A stretch of 7,324 bases of DNA, taken from the NCBI GenBank assembly GCA_022844585.1, contig JALHLM010000309.1, positions 1-7,324 on the forward strand, given 5' to 3'. A program made the translations under genes and the position numbers. The DNA comes from Pirellulales bacterium. GTDB taxonomy: Bacteria; Planctomycetota; Planctomycetia; Pirellulales; JALHLM01. Positions 1 to 5,603 of this stretch are shown piece after piece (the stretch's first letter is position 1; every line of letters starts with the position of its first letter). The notes below the pieces were generated by a model. The model saw only the letters and a list, made by a program, of their open reading frames with translations, made no database searches and was not told the DNA's origin.

Positions 1-1
1 G

Positions 2-349
2 CAGAACTACATCGAGCGTTCCGTGGTGCTCGCACCTGGAGACGAACTGACCGTCGACCTGCTACCGGACACCGTCCTCGGCCAGCGCCGCCCGCGCAAT
101 CCGCGACTGCGCGACGCCGACTTGGAAACGCTGGCCTATGAACTGGTGCTGCAAGGCGTTTCCATCGCGGGCCCGCAGGAAGACAATCTGTTCAACAAGA
201 TCGTCAACCGCGTGGAGCGCGAACTGATCGCCCAGGTGATGACGGCCTGCGACAACGTGCAAATCAAAGCCGCCGCGAAACTCGGCATCAACCGCAACAC
301 GCTGCATAAGAAACTGAAAGACTACGGATTGGAGAATGGGGAAGAGTGA
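2..349 (+). CDS. Sigma-54-dependent transcriptional activator, C-terminal part (5' end outside window)
   Basis: The frame is open from the window edge and ends at TGA 347-349, leaving 115 residues. The first residues, QNYIERSVVLAPGDEL, match the end of the AAA+ domain of NtrC-type activators, where the usual form is LENxIERAVVLA. A linker of about 50 residues follows. The last ~40 residues form a Fis-type helix-turn-helix (ERELIAQVMTAC, then AAAKLGINRNTLHKKLKDYG). Proteins of this family bind upstream DNA sites and use ATP hydrolysis to open sigma-54 RNA polymerase promoters. The receiver or sensor domain and the Walker motifs are not in the window, so whether it is a two-component response regulator cannot be told. 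A GTG at 23 is only an internal valine. A repeat-rich gap separates it from the next gene, so co-transcription is uncertain. Confidence 0.9.
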   Translation, partial: QNYIERSVVLAPGDELTVDLLPDTVLGQRRPRNPRLRDADLETLAYELVLQGVSIAGPQEDNLFNKIVNRVERELIAQVMTACDNVQIKAAAKLGINRNTLHKKLKDYGLENGEE

Positions 350-360
350 CGATTGAACTG

Positions 361-549
361 TTTGAACCGCGGAGTCGCTGAGACGCGGAGGGAAGAGAGG
401 AACCGCGAAACTCGCCCATGGGCGCGACATCAAATGCCGGACTTGCAGATTTAATCCGACAAACGTTGATAAGTTCCTTTTTCGCGTCATTTCGCGTGTT
501 TCGCGGTTAAACCTCTCCTCTCCGCGTCTCTGCGCCTCTGCGGTTCAAA
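361..549. repeat. Long imperfect inverted repeat (arms 361-412 and 498-549)
   Basis: The left arm begins TTTGAACCGC and the right arm ends GCGGTTCAAA. Aligned as inverted copies, the outer 30 bases match at 27 positions, including a run of ten identical bases (AGACGCGGAG). The inner ends match over 11 bases (AACCGCGAAAC), and only the purine-rich stretch between them is shifted by a base or two. The centre (413-497) holds a perfect 12-base palindrome, CGCCCATGGGCG (413-424). The right copy continues inward with TTTCGCG at 480, 490 and 499, which the left copy lacks, so the left copy looks truncated. I recall GCAGAGACGCGGAG-type repeats as dispersed elements in planctomycetes and other bacteria; that is memory, not a search. 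No transposase is present. The rest of the gap (350-360, 550-573) shows nothing definable. Confidence 0.7.
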
Positions 550-573
550 TGAATTAGTCTCCCGGCGATTCTC

Positions 574-1587
574 ATGGGCGGTATTCAAGTATTTTGTTTT
601 GTCGCCAGCTACTCCGTGGCGTTGGGGTTGGAGACGACGCGGCTGTGGTTTCGCAGCGGGCTGCGCGGGGCGTTGATGGTTGGGTTCGGTGCGGCCGGAT
701 TGCTGGCGCACACGCTCTTTTTGCTCGGTGAGGCGTCCAGTCAAGCGAGCGGGTCGGCGCCGCTTTCGAACTGGTTCGATTGGTACCTGGCCGCCGCGTG
801 GACGTTGGCGGTCGCTTACCTGTATCTGACGATCGCCCATCCGCGCACGCCGAGCGGTTTAATTTTGCTGCCCGTGGTGCTGGCGTTGATCGGCGTGGCG
901 TACCAGCTTCGCGACCAGCCCGACTTCTCGCGCGATCGCGCCCTGATGCTGTGGGGCTGGGCCCATGGGCTGTCGCTGCTGGCGGGAAGCGTCGTGGTGA
1001 TCGGCGGCTTTCTGGGCGGCGTGGCGTATCTCGTCCACGCGCAATTGCTCAAGCGCAAGGCCTCGCCCACGACAGGATTGCGCTTGCCGAGCTTGGAATG
1101 GTTGGAAACCGTGTGCTTTCGATCGCTGCCGTTGTCGGCGGTGCTGCTCGGCATCGGTTTGTTGACGGGCGTGATCGTTAACCTCGTGAAGCACCAGCGC
1201 CAATTGGCGCAAATGTCGTGGCTCGATCCCGTGGTCTGGACCTCGGGATTGATGTTTCTCTGGTTGGTCGCCGCATGCGTTTTTACGCTGGTTTACCGGC
1301 CAGCGCGACAAGGGCGCAAGGTGGCGTATCTCACGCTGGCGAGCTTTGTGTTTCTCGTCGTGACGCTGGCGATGACGCTTTACTACACCGATCACGGTGG
1401 AGTCCAGGCCACTAGCGCGCGTCCGCGGTCTTCTACTATCAAACACACCTCTTCTGTAGCCGAGGTCTGTGACCTCGGCGGCGCCGTCCACAACGACCGC
1501 CATCAATCCGACGCGAAACGGTCTCCTCGCGTCCTCTCCACCGGCCTCACAGAGGCCGGCTACAGAAGACGGGGAGGCGGCGCATGA
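574..1587 (+). CDS. HemX/CcsA-family cytochrome c assembly-type membrane protein
   Basis: This 337-residue protein has about eight hydrophobic segments (roughly residues 3-20, 31-52, 66-87, 93-110, 128-153, 180-203, 219-241 and 249-271). That is the layout of the HemX/CcsA branch of the cytochrome c assembly superfamily. The stretch WGWAHGLSLLAG, then the loop LPSLEWLE, then a hydrophobic helix ending GLLTG, matches the HemX pattern. H46 and H131 lie in helices and are candidate haem ligands. In Bacillus, HemX is encoded beside hemA and influences GluTR level; CcsA proteins handle haem for cytochrome c maturation. Which role applies here is inference. ATG 574 is chosen because TGA 550-552 lies just upstream in frame; no good ribosome site is seen. 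Residues from ~275 are hydrophilic and ~293-332 are encoded by a repeat pair. The stop overlaps the hemA start (ATGA, 1584-1587), suggesting translational coupling. Confidence 0.85.
   Translation: MGGIQVFCFVASYSVALGLETTRLWFRSGLRGALMVGFGAAGLLAHTLFLLGEASSQASGSAPLSNWFDWYLAAAWTLAVAYLYLTIAHPRTPSGLILLPVVLALIGVAYQLRDQPDFSRDRALMLWGWAHGLSLLAGSVVVIGGFLGGVAYLVHAQLLKRKASPTTGLRLPSLEWLETVCFRSLPLSAVLLGIGLLTGVIVNLVKHQRQLAQMSWLDPVVWTSGLMFLWLVAACVFTLVYRPARQGRKVAYLTLASFVFLVVTLAMTLYYTDHGGVQATSARPRSSTIKHTSSVAEVCDLGGAVHNDRHQSDAKRSPRVLSTGLTEAGYRRRGGGA
1451..1568. repeat. REP-like inverted pair of hairpins (1451-1478 and 1541-1568)
   Basis: Both arms are 28 bases. The left starts CTTCTGTAGCC and the right ends GGCTACAGAAG, its reverse complement. 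Each arm also folds on itself. The left has CCGAGGTC, loop TGT, GACCTCGG (1460-1478), which a flanking G-C pair (1459/1479) extends to nine pairs. The right has CCGGCCTC, loop ACA, GAGGCCGG (1541-1559). The arms match at 22 of 28 positions, and all six differences sit in the stems as three compensated base pairs. This is the architecture of REP/BIME-type elements. It lies inside the 3' end of the hemX-like gene, just before hemA. No REP-associated transposase is in the window. Confidence 0.75.
1571..1577 (+). promoter_or_regulatory. Ribosome binding site of hemA
   Basis: GGGGAGG ends six bases before ATG 1584. It is a strong Shine-Dalgarno match and fixes the hemA start at the ATGA overlap. 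It lies within the last codons of the upstream gene, directly after the repeat pair. Confidence 0.75.
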
Positions 1588-2858
1588 AAGTACAAATGGT
1601 CGGGTGCAGCCATCACAACTCGCCGGTCAGCGTACGCGAACGTCTGGCGTTCAGCCCCGCGCAGGCCGGCGTGGCGTTGGCACGGCTACACGAACGATTT
1701 CCGGACACCGAGGCGGTGCTGCTTTCGACGTGCAATCGCATCGAGATTTATACCGCCGTCGACGGCGCGCATGCCGGGCCGAATCACCAGGAGATGGTCA
1801 ACTTCCTGGCGGAGTTTCACGGGCTCTCCGCCGATGAGTTGTTCGACGACTTGTTCGAGCGAACCGGCGAGGACGCGGTGCGGCATCTGTTCGTCGTGTC
1901 GGCCAGCCTCGACAGCATGGTCGTCGGCGAGCCGCAGATTCTGGCCCAAGTCAAGCAGGCCTACGAGTTGGCGCAGCGCGAACGCACTACGGGGCCGCTC
2001 ACCAACGGTATCTTTCAGGCCGCGCTGCGGGTGGCGAAGCGCGTGGCGACCGAGACGTCGATCAATCAGAAGCGGGTCAGCATCCCCAGCGTCGCGGTTT
2101 GCGATTTCGGGCGGCAGATTTTTGAGCGCTTCGACGACAAACGCTGCTTGTTGATCGGCGCCGGGGAGATGGCCGAGGAGACGTTGCCGTATCTGCGCGC
2201 GGAAGGCGTGCGGGACGTGACCATCGTGAACCGCAGCCTTGCCCGCGCGGAGGAATTCGCCAAGCGGTTGGGCGTGAGCGTGTTGACGTGGGATCAACTT
2301 GCGCGTGGACTGACCGACGCGGATTTGATTGTCAGCACGACGGGCGCGGAGCAGCCGGTGGTGACGCTCGAGATGTTTCAACGGCTCGAGGCGCAGCGCT
2401 ATCAACGGCCGCTGTTCGTGCTCGATCTGGCGATCCCGCGCGATTTCGAGCCGGCGATCGGCGACCGCCTGGGAGTGTACCTCTACACGATCGACGACCT
2501 GGCCGCGGTTTGCGACCGTAACCGTGACGAACGCCACGAAGAGTTGCCCATGGCTCAGCGCATCATTGAGGAAGAAACCGAACGGTTCATGGCCGAACTC
2601 TATCATCGGGCCACAGGACCGACGATCCGCCGGCTTCGCGAATCGTGCGTCGAGCTGAAGGACGAGGAGCTGAAGCGACTGTTCAATCGCTTGCCGGCGC
2701 TCGATGTGGACGCGCGGCGCGAGATCTCGCAGTCATTCGAGCGGCTGGTCAACAAAGTGCTACACCCGCCGTTGGAGTCGCTCCGCGACGAAGCGCAAAG
2801 CGGTACGCCGCATGCGCTGCTGGAAGCGCTGAAGCGGTTGTTTCAGTTGAGGGATTAG
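1584..2858 (+). CDS. hemA: Glutamyl-tRNA reductase
   Basis: HemA reduces glutamyl-tRNA(Glu) with NADPH to glutamate-1-semialdehyde, the first committed step of the C5 route to tetrapyrroles in the cytoplasm. The product is 424 residues, normal for the family. Visible motifs in order: the N-terminal MVGCSHHNSPVSVRERLAF, with Asn where many homologues have Lys in HKTAP; STCNR with the catalytic cysteine at residue 50; AVRHLF with the conserved histidine at 101; the signature LDSMVVGEPQILAQVKQAY (109-127); the NADPH-binding turn IGAGEMAEET (191-200) followed by VTIVNRS; IVSTTGA; and FVLDLAIPRDFEP. The C-terminal ~100 residues are the charged helical dimerisation domain. The start is supported by GGGGAGG six bases upstream. 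It overlaps the HemX-like gene by four bases and converges on the FHA-EAL gene 16 bases downstream. No frameshift or lost catalytic residue is seen. Confidence 0.97.
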   Translation: MKVQMVGCSHHNSPVSVRERLAFSPAQAGVALARLHERFPDTEAVLLSTCNRIEIYTAVDGAHAGPNHQEMVNFLAEFHGLSADELFDDLFERTGEDAVRHLFVVSASLDSMVVGEPQILAQVKQAYELAQRERTTGPLTNGIFQAALRVAKRVATETSINQKRVSIPSVAVCDFGRQIFERFDDKRCLLIGAGEMAEETLPYLRAEGVRDVTIVNRSLARAEEFAKRLGVSVLTWDQLARGLTDADLIVSTTGAEQPVVTLEMFQRLEAQRYQRPLFVLDLAIPRDFEPAIGDRLGVYLYTIDDLAAVCDRNRDERHEELPMAQRIIEEETERFMAELYHRATGPTIRRLRESCVELKDEELKRLFNRLPALDVDARREISQSFERLVNKVLHPPLESLRDEAQSGTPHALLEALKRLFQLRD

Positions 2859-2877
2859 AGCGTCAGCGACGCTACTA
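2856..2877. repeat. Perfect hairpin between convergent genes, containing both stop codons
   Basis: The core is AGCGTC, loop AGC, GACGCT (2859-2873). Adding TAG on the left (2856-2858) and CTA on the right (2875-2877) extends the stem by three pairs with one unpaired A at 2874. The left TAG is the hemA stop; the right CTA is the TAG stop of the opposite-strand FHA-EAL gene, which has a second in-frame TAG at 2874-2872. There is no T run on either side, so it is not a textbook intrinsic terminator. It could still slow polymerase or protect the 3' ends of both mRNAs. Confidence 0.6.
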
Positions 2878-4017
2878 CGTGCGCGTCGCGAGCAGCAACG
2901 CCGTGTCATTCGCCGACGGCGCGGTGACTGGCAGCGGGGCGGGGCGGCCGTAGTAGTAGCCTTGGCCGTAGTCGAAGCCGAGTTGAGCGCAGATCTTCGC
3001 CTCGCCCTCGGTTTCGACGCCTTCAGCGAGCGCGAGAATGCCCAGTTCGTGGACCATGTTTACCAGCGCGCCGAGCATCTGGGCGCGCTTGCCGCAGCTT
3101 TGGTCGATGCCGCGAATGAGCTGCATGTCGAACTTCACGTAGTCGGGCGAGGCTTCGGCGAGTTCCAACAGACGCGCCTGGCCGGCGCCGAAATCGTCGT
3201 AGGCGAGCCGCATGCCGTAGTCCTTGAGGACGGCGCGGAGCTCGCGAATCGAATGAAGATTGGTCACAGCGCTTTCATGAATCTCGATCACTACCGGGCG
3301 CCCACAGACGATGCCGGCCAGGTCCTTGATCGATTCGACGAGTTCGGCCGTGACGACTTCGACCGGATGCGTGTTGACGAAGTACCAGTGATCGAGCGGC
3401 ATCACCGCAAAGCTTCTGCCGGCTTCGTTGCGCAGCATCACGCTGAGCTCCGCCAGCATGTCGACTTTGGTCGCAACGCCAAACATGTCCTTCGGGCTTT
3501 CCAGGCCTTCGACCTGGCCGCGGCCGAGCAGTTCGTAACCGTGCGTGCGGTGGCTGCGCAGGTCGATGATCGGTTGCGCCACGCTCGTTACGGCGCGCTC
3601 ATTCAATAGACGGTCAAATAGCAACAGTTCCATCGCCCAGGCGGCCGGAAGTTGCGCCACCGTGCGGCCGTTCGGATTCTCGGCCAAAATGCGCTGGTTT
3701 TGACCCACGCGAAATACGGAGCTGGCGAACTGCAACAAGTCGTCGCGCATGAGCCGGATCGTGCCATTGATCCGTCGCCCGTTGACCAGCGTGCCGTTCG
3801 TGCTGCCTAGGTCGCGGACCATCAAAGCGTCTTCGATGATCGAAAGCTCGGCGTGCTGCTTGGAAATCGAGCTGATCGGCAGATGCAGTTCGAGACCGGC
3901 GTTGCGACCCACGCGGAACGGCGTGCAATGAACGGGCACTTCGCCTTGCGGCCGGCCGTCCTCGCCAAAGCGGATCAGAAACCAGGTCGCGTTTTCGAGG
4001 GCAGGTGGATTCTTCAT
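2875..4017 (-). CDS. FHA domain-EAL domain protein, putative cyclic-di-GMP phosphodiesterase
   Basis: This 380-residue protein has no signal peptide or membrane segment and is probably cytoplasmic. Residues ~30-105 are an FHA domain: FRVGRN (R38), ISKQHAEL (S52, H55) and DLGSTNGTLVNGRRI (N74, N79), the residues that bind phosphothreonine. Residues ~140-360 are an EAL domain, which cuts cyclic-di-GMP to pGpG. The signature reads ELL instead of EAL (E162). The other metal and catalytic positions appear present: N215 (FVNTHP), E248 (IEIHES), D274-D275 (YDDFGAG), K295 (VKFD), E332 (AEGVET) and Q352 (YGQGYYYGRP). It is therefore likely active rather than a degenerate binding domain. The FHA part may recruit it to a target of a Ser/Thr kinase; that is inference. 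No GGDEF domain is attached. ATG 4017 is the first start before the FHA fold; the ribosome site is weak. It lies tail-to-tail with hemA. Confidence 0.93.
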   Translation of the reverse strand: MKNPPALENATWFLIRFGEDGRPQGEVPVHCTPFRVGRNAGLELHLPISSISKQHAELSIIEDALMVRDLGSTNGTLVNGRRINGTIRLMRDDLLQFASSVFRVGQNQRILAENPNGRTVAQLPAAWAMELLLFDRLLNERAVTSVAQPIIDLRSHRTHGYELLGRGQVEGLESPKDMFGVATKVDMLAELSVMLRNEAGRSFAVMPLDHWYFVNTHPVEVVTAELVESIKDLAGIVCGRPVVIEIHESAVTNLHSIRELRAVLKDYGMRLAYDDFGAGQARLLELAEASPDYVKFDMQLIRGIDQSCGKRAQMLGALVNMVHELGILALAEGVETEGEAKICAQLGFDYGQGYYYGRPAPLPVTAPSANDTALLLATRT

Positions 4018-4225
4018 GCGTGCTGATTCCCCAAAGCCGCCGAGGGATCAAGCGCCGGCTTCGCCCGACATCGGACGAACGCCGCCCGCACGTGCTGCCC
4101 GTCACTACGGTGATCGCCGCCTAAACTACGTGAAGCTTATCTCGCAAAGCAACGAGAGGCCGTCCGCGATGCGTGGATTTGCGTCACAGCGAAGCGTCCG
4201 TCTGTAACGATTGTGCGGCGCTGTG
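4018..4225. other. Intergenic region, 208 bases, no gene seen
   Basis: This gap lies between two minus-strand genes, downstream of the histidine phosphatase and upstream of the FHA-EAL start, so it should carry the FHA-EAL promoter unless the genes are co-transcribed. Short open frames on both strands lack ribosome sites and recognisable content. Only weak inverted repeats are visible, such as TCTCG/CGAGA at 4140-4157 with an eight-base loop. No convincing promoter hexamers, tRNA or terminator could be picked by eye. Confidence 0.5.
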
Positions 4226-4861
4226 TCAGAGATCGCCGGTGCGATCGAGCCGCTCCACGCTCGCGGCGCGCAGGTGCTCGGTCTCGTTGAGAGTGACCAG
4301 CTTGATCTGGGCGTCCCAGCGGAGCCGGCTGATCGAGGCGTTGAAAAAGCCGAACGGATTGCGATCCGCCGGGATGCCGAGCAAAGACTTGAGGGCCGCG
4401 CCGAGCAGCCCGCCATGGGTAACGACGGCGACGCGATCGAACGGCCCGCTGGCCCGAATCGCCTCGAACGCCGCTCGGCCGCGGACCATGAGTTGCCCGC
4501 GGGATTCGCCCCCTGGGACGATGAAATCCGGCTCATGCGCCAACCAGCGGCGGGCGGCGTCGGGGTGCTGCGCTTCGATTTCGGACCACAGCAAACCTTG
4601 AAAGATGCCGGCGTGGATTTCCTGCAACTCCGGGACGATCCGCACGTCCTGGCCGAGAGCCTCGGCCAACGGTCGCGCGGTCTGCAAAGCCCGCTGCAGC
4701 GGACTGCAAAAGACGGCGTCGATCGGTTCTTTGCTCAGGCCCGTGGCGAGCGCCTGCGCTTGCGACAAGCCGAGTTCGGAGAGTGGCGTATCCCACTGTC
4801 CCTGAATCCGCCCCTCCGAGTTGAATTGGCTCTGGCCATGGCGGATACAAATCAACAACAT
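4226..4861 (-). CDS. Histidine phosphatase family protein (phosphoglycerate mutase-like)
   Basis: The product is 211 residues from ATG 4861, giving the normal family N-terminus MLLICIRHGQSQFN. H8 in RHG is the histidine that becomes phosphorylated. Other active-site features follow: SPLQRALQTA with R57, the acid E81 in LQEIHAGIFQG, and H149 in VVTHGG near the C-terminal half. All catalytic residues of the branch are present. Members remove phosphate from small molecules (sugar phosphates, alpha-ribazole phosphate, and others), and the sequence does not reveal the substrate. The short length and the EIHAGIFQG form suggest a phosphatase of the GpmB/CobC kind rather than the glycolytic mutase. 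An in-frame TTG at 4867 would add two residues but breaks the usual N-terminus. It lies 64 bases downstream of a small membrane protein gene on the same strand, so the two may share a transcript. Confidence 0.93.
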   Translation of the reverse strand: MLLICIRHGQSQFNSEGRIQGQWDTPLSELGLSQAQALATGLSKEPIDAVFCSPLQRALQTARPLAEALGQDVRIVPELQEIHAGIFQGLLWSEIEAQHPDAARRWLAHEPDFIVPGGESRGQLMVRGRAAFEAIRASGPFDRVAVVTHGGLLGAALKSLLGIPADRNPFGFFNASISRLRWDAQIKLVTLNETEHLRAASVERLDRTGDL

Positions 4862-4925
4862 GACCAAACGTCTCGGCGGGGACGAAGCAGAAAAACGTCG
4901 CTGCGGCAGTATAGCCGTGCGGCCG

Positions 4926-5330
4926 CTAACTGGCGACCGGCACGGGCGTTTCCGCCGTGGCGGGGGCGGCCGGCTCGATCCCCAGCTCGCTCATCACGTC
5001 CGCCAAATCAAGGGCGGTCACTTCGCGAGAGCCCGTCGGCTTGACGGGGCGAACGTCGTCAGCCGGCGCTGCATTTGTCTCCGTCTTCGTCGGAGCGACG
5101 GCCGTTACTGCAGGGCTTGCGGAGCTTTCGGCGCCGGCTGTCTGAGTCGGTTGGACGGTTGCGGCGGCGTGTTCAGCGGTACTTGCCGCGTGGCTCGTCG
5201 CGTGTTCCTGAGCGCCGCCATGCGCGACGGCAGCTTGCCCTTTCGGCCAGAAGACGGGGCCATAGAAATAGCCCAGGACGATGCCGAGCGTCAGATTCGT
5301 CAGCGCCACGAACAACATATAGGTCAGCAC
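4926..5330 (-). CDS. Small membrane-anchored hypothetical protein, Ala/Thr-rich
   Basis: I do not recognise this 134-residue protein. The start is set at GTG 5330 (residues MLTYMLFVALTNLTLG), because AAGGAG lies five bases upstream. The open frame extends upstream to 5471, but that part is rich in Ser/Pro, crosses hairpin repeats and has no ribosome site. Residues ~2-24 form one hydrophobic helix ending GYFYGPVFW. The rest is low-complexity, rich in Ala, Thr, Pro and some His and Glu, probably disordered, with a more ordered-looking stretch TALDLADVMSELGIEP near the end. This suggests a one-pass anchor with a soluble tail; which side of the membrane is unknown. It may be co-transcribed with the histidine phosphatase and is divergent from the DUF11 gene. 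A chance frame is possible, but the ribosome site plus helix directly after the start argue for a real gene. Confidence 0.7.
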   Translation of the reverse strand: MLTYMLFVALTNLTLGIVLGYFYGPVFWPKGQAAVAHGGAQEHATSHAASTAEHAAATVQPTQTAGAESSASPAVTAVAPTKTETNAAPADDVRPVKPTGSREVTALDLADVMSELGIEPAAPATAETPVPVAS

Positions 5331-5335
5331 GGCGA

Positions 5336-5341
5336 CTCCTT
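5336..5341 (-). promoter_or_regulatory. Ribosome binding site that sets the start of the small membrane protein
   Basis: On the minus strand this reads AAGGAG, five bases before GTG 5330. It is the strongest Shine-Dalgarno match near that gene and favours the GTG over the farther upstream ATG at 5471 and over the internal ATG four codons later. Confidence 0.75.
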
Positions 5342-5430
5342 TTCGAAAGCATAGTTCGCTGGCGGGTGGTTCGCACAACTCGACTTGAGATGATCCAGCG
5401 CTCGCTGACAGTGCGACAGTCGGCCCCATC

Positions 5431-5463
5431 GGCGTCGGAGACGCCTCCCACAGATTGGTGGGA
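5431..5463. repeat. Two adjacent hairpins
   Basis: The first is GGCGTC, loop GGA, GACGCC (5431-5445), perfect over six pairs with a three-base loop. The second follows without a gap: TCCCAC, loop AGATTG, GTGGGA (5446-5463), also six pairs. I recall GGCGTCGGAGACGCC-like palindromes as frequent in planctomycete genomes, but could not check. They lie in the shared upstream region, about 100 bases from the start of the minus-strand gene. Confidence 0.6.
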
Positions 5464-5496
5464 AACGACAATCAAGGCGCTGGAATTGTCCGCCGG

Positions 5497-5515
5497 ATCG
5501 GCAAAGATTGCCGAT
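5497..5515. repeat. Hairpin upstream of the DUF11 gene
   Basis: ATCGGCA, loop AAGAT, TGCCGAT gives seven perfect pairs, extendable by GGA/TCC outside with one mismatch or bulge. It ends 96 bases before the DUF11 start. It has no following T run in either direction, so it is a leader or DNA-site candidate rather than a terminator. Confidence 0.5.
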
Positions 5516-5597
5516 TCCACTCAACCCGTTTGGCCGGAATGGTCGATATCGATCGTTAGAGTCATGCCGCCGCGCGGCCTGGTATCGGGTTTTTTCT

Positions 5598-5603
5598 GGG
5601 GAG
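5598..5603 (+). promoter_or_regulatory. Ribosome binding site of the DUF11 gene
   Basis: GGGGAG lies eight bases before ATG 5612 and decides this start. The frame stays open far upstream (to about 5075), but that stretch runs antisense to the small membrane protein and lacks secretion-signal features. Confidence 0.75.

Noticed and set aside
443..473. Possible promoter TTGCAG ... GATAAG before the HemX-like gene
   Set aside because: The hexamers match poorly and are 19 bases apart; no GG-N10-GC sigma-54 pattern either.
361..549. CRISPR array or tandem repeat
   Set aside because: Only two inverted copies with unequal ends; no regular spacer-repeat pattern.
487..840. Minus-strand frame containing the motif QRRRDAERRG
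   Set aside because: Translation of the dispersed repeat arm and antisense hemX DNA, not a protein gene.
859..1506. Long open frame on the minus strand opposite the HemX-like gene
   Set aside because: Arg/Gln/His-rich translation typical of antisense frames in GC-rich genes; it overlaps a well-supported membrane protein.
1686..2606. 306-codon minus-strand open frame opposite hemA
   Set aside because: Antisense shadow of a gene with clear family motifs; no ribosome site or recognisable domain.
2962..3609. 215-codon plus-strand open frame opposite the FHA-EAL gene
   Set aside because: Mirror frame of the EAL coding region; composition follows the complement of the real gene.
4140..4157. Hairpin TCTCG/CGAGA between two minus-strand genes
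   Set aside because: Five pairs with an eight-base loop and no T run; expected by chance at this length.
4211..5044. 277-codon plus-strand open frame across the histidine phosphatase
   Set aside because: It runs antisense through a gene with all catalytic motifs and into the next gene; no start signal.
5331..5471. N-terminal extension of the small membrane protein to ATG 5471
   Set aside because: No ribosome site, crosses hairpin repeats, and would put about 50 polar residues before the membrane helix; AAGGAG before GTG 5330 is better.
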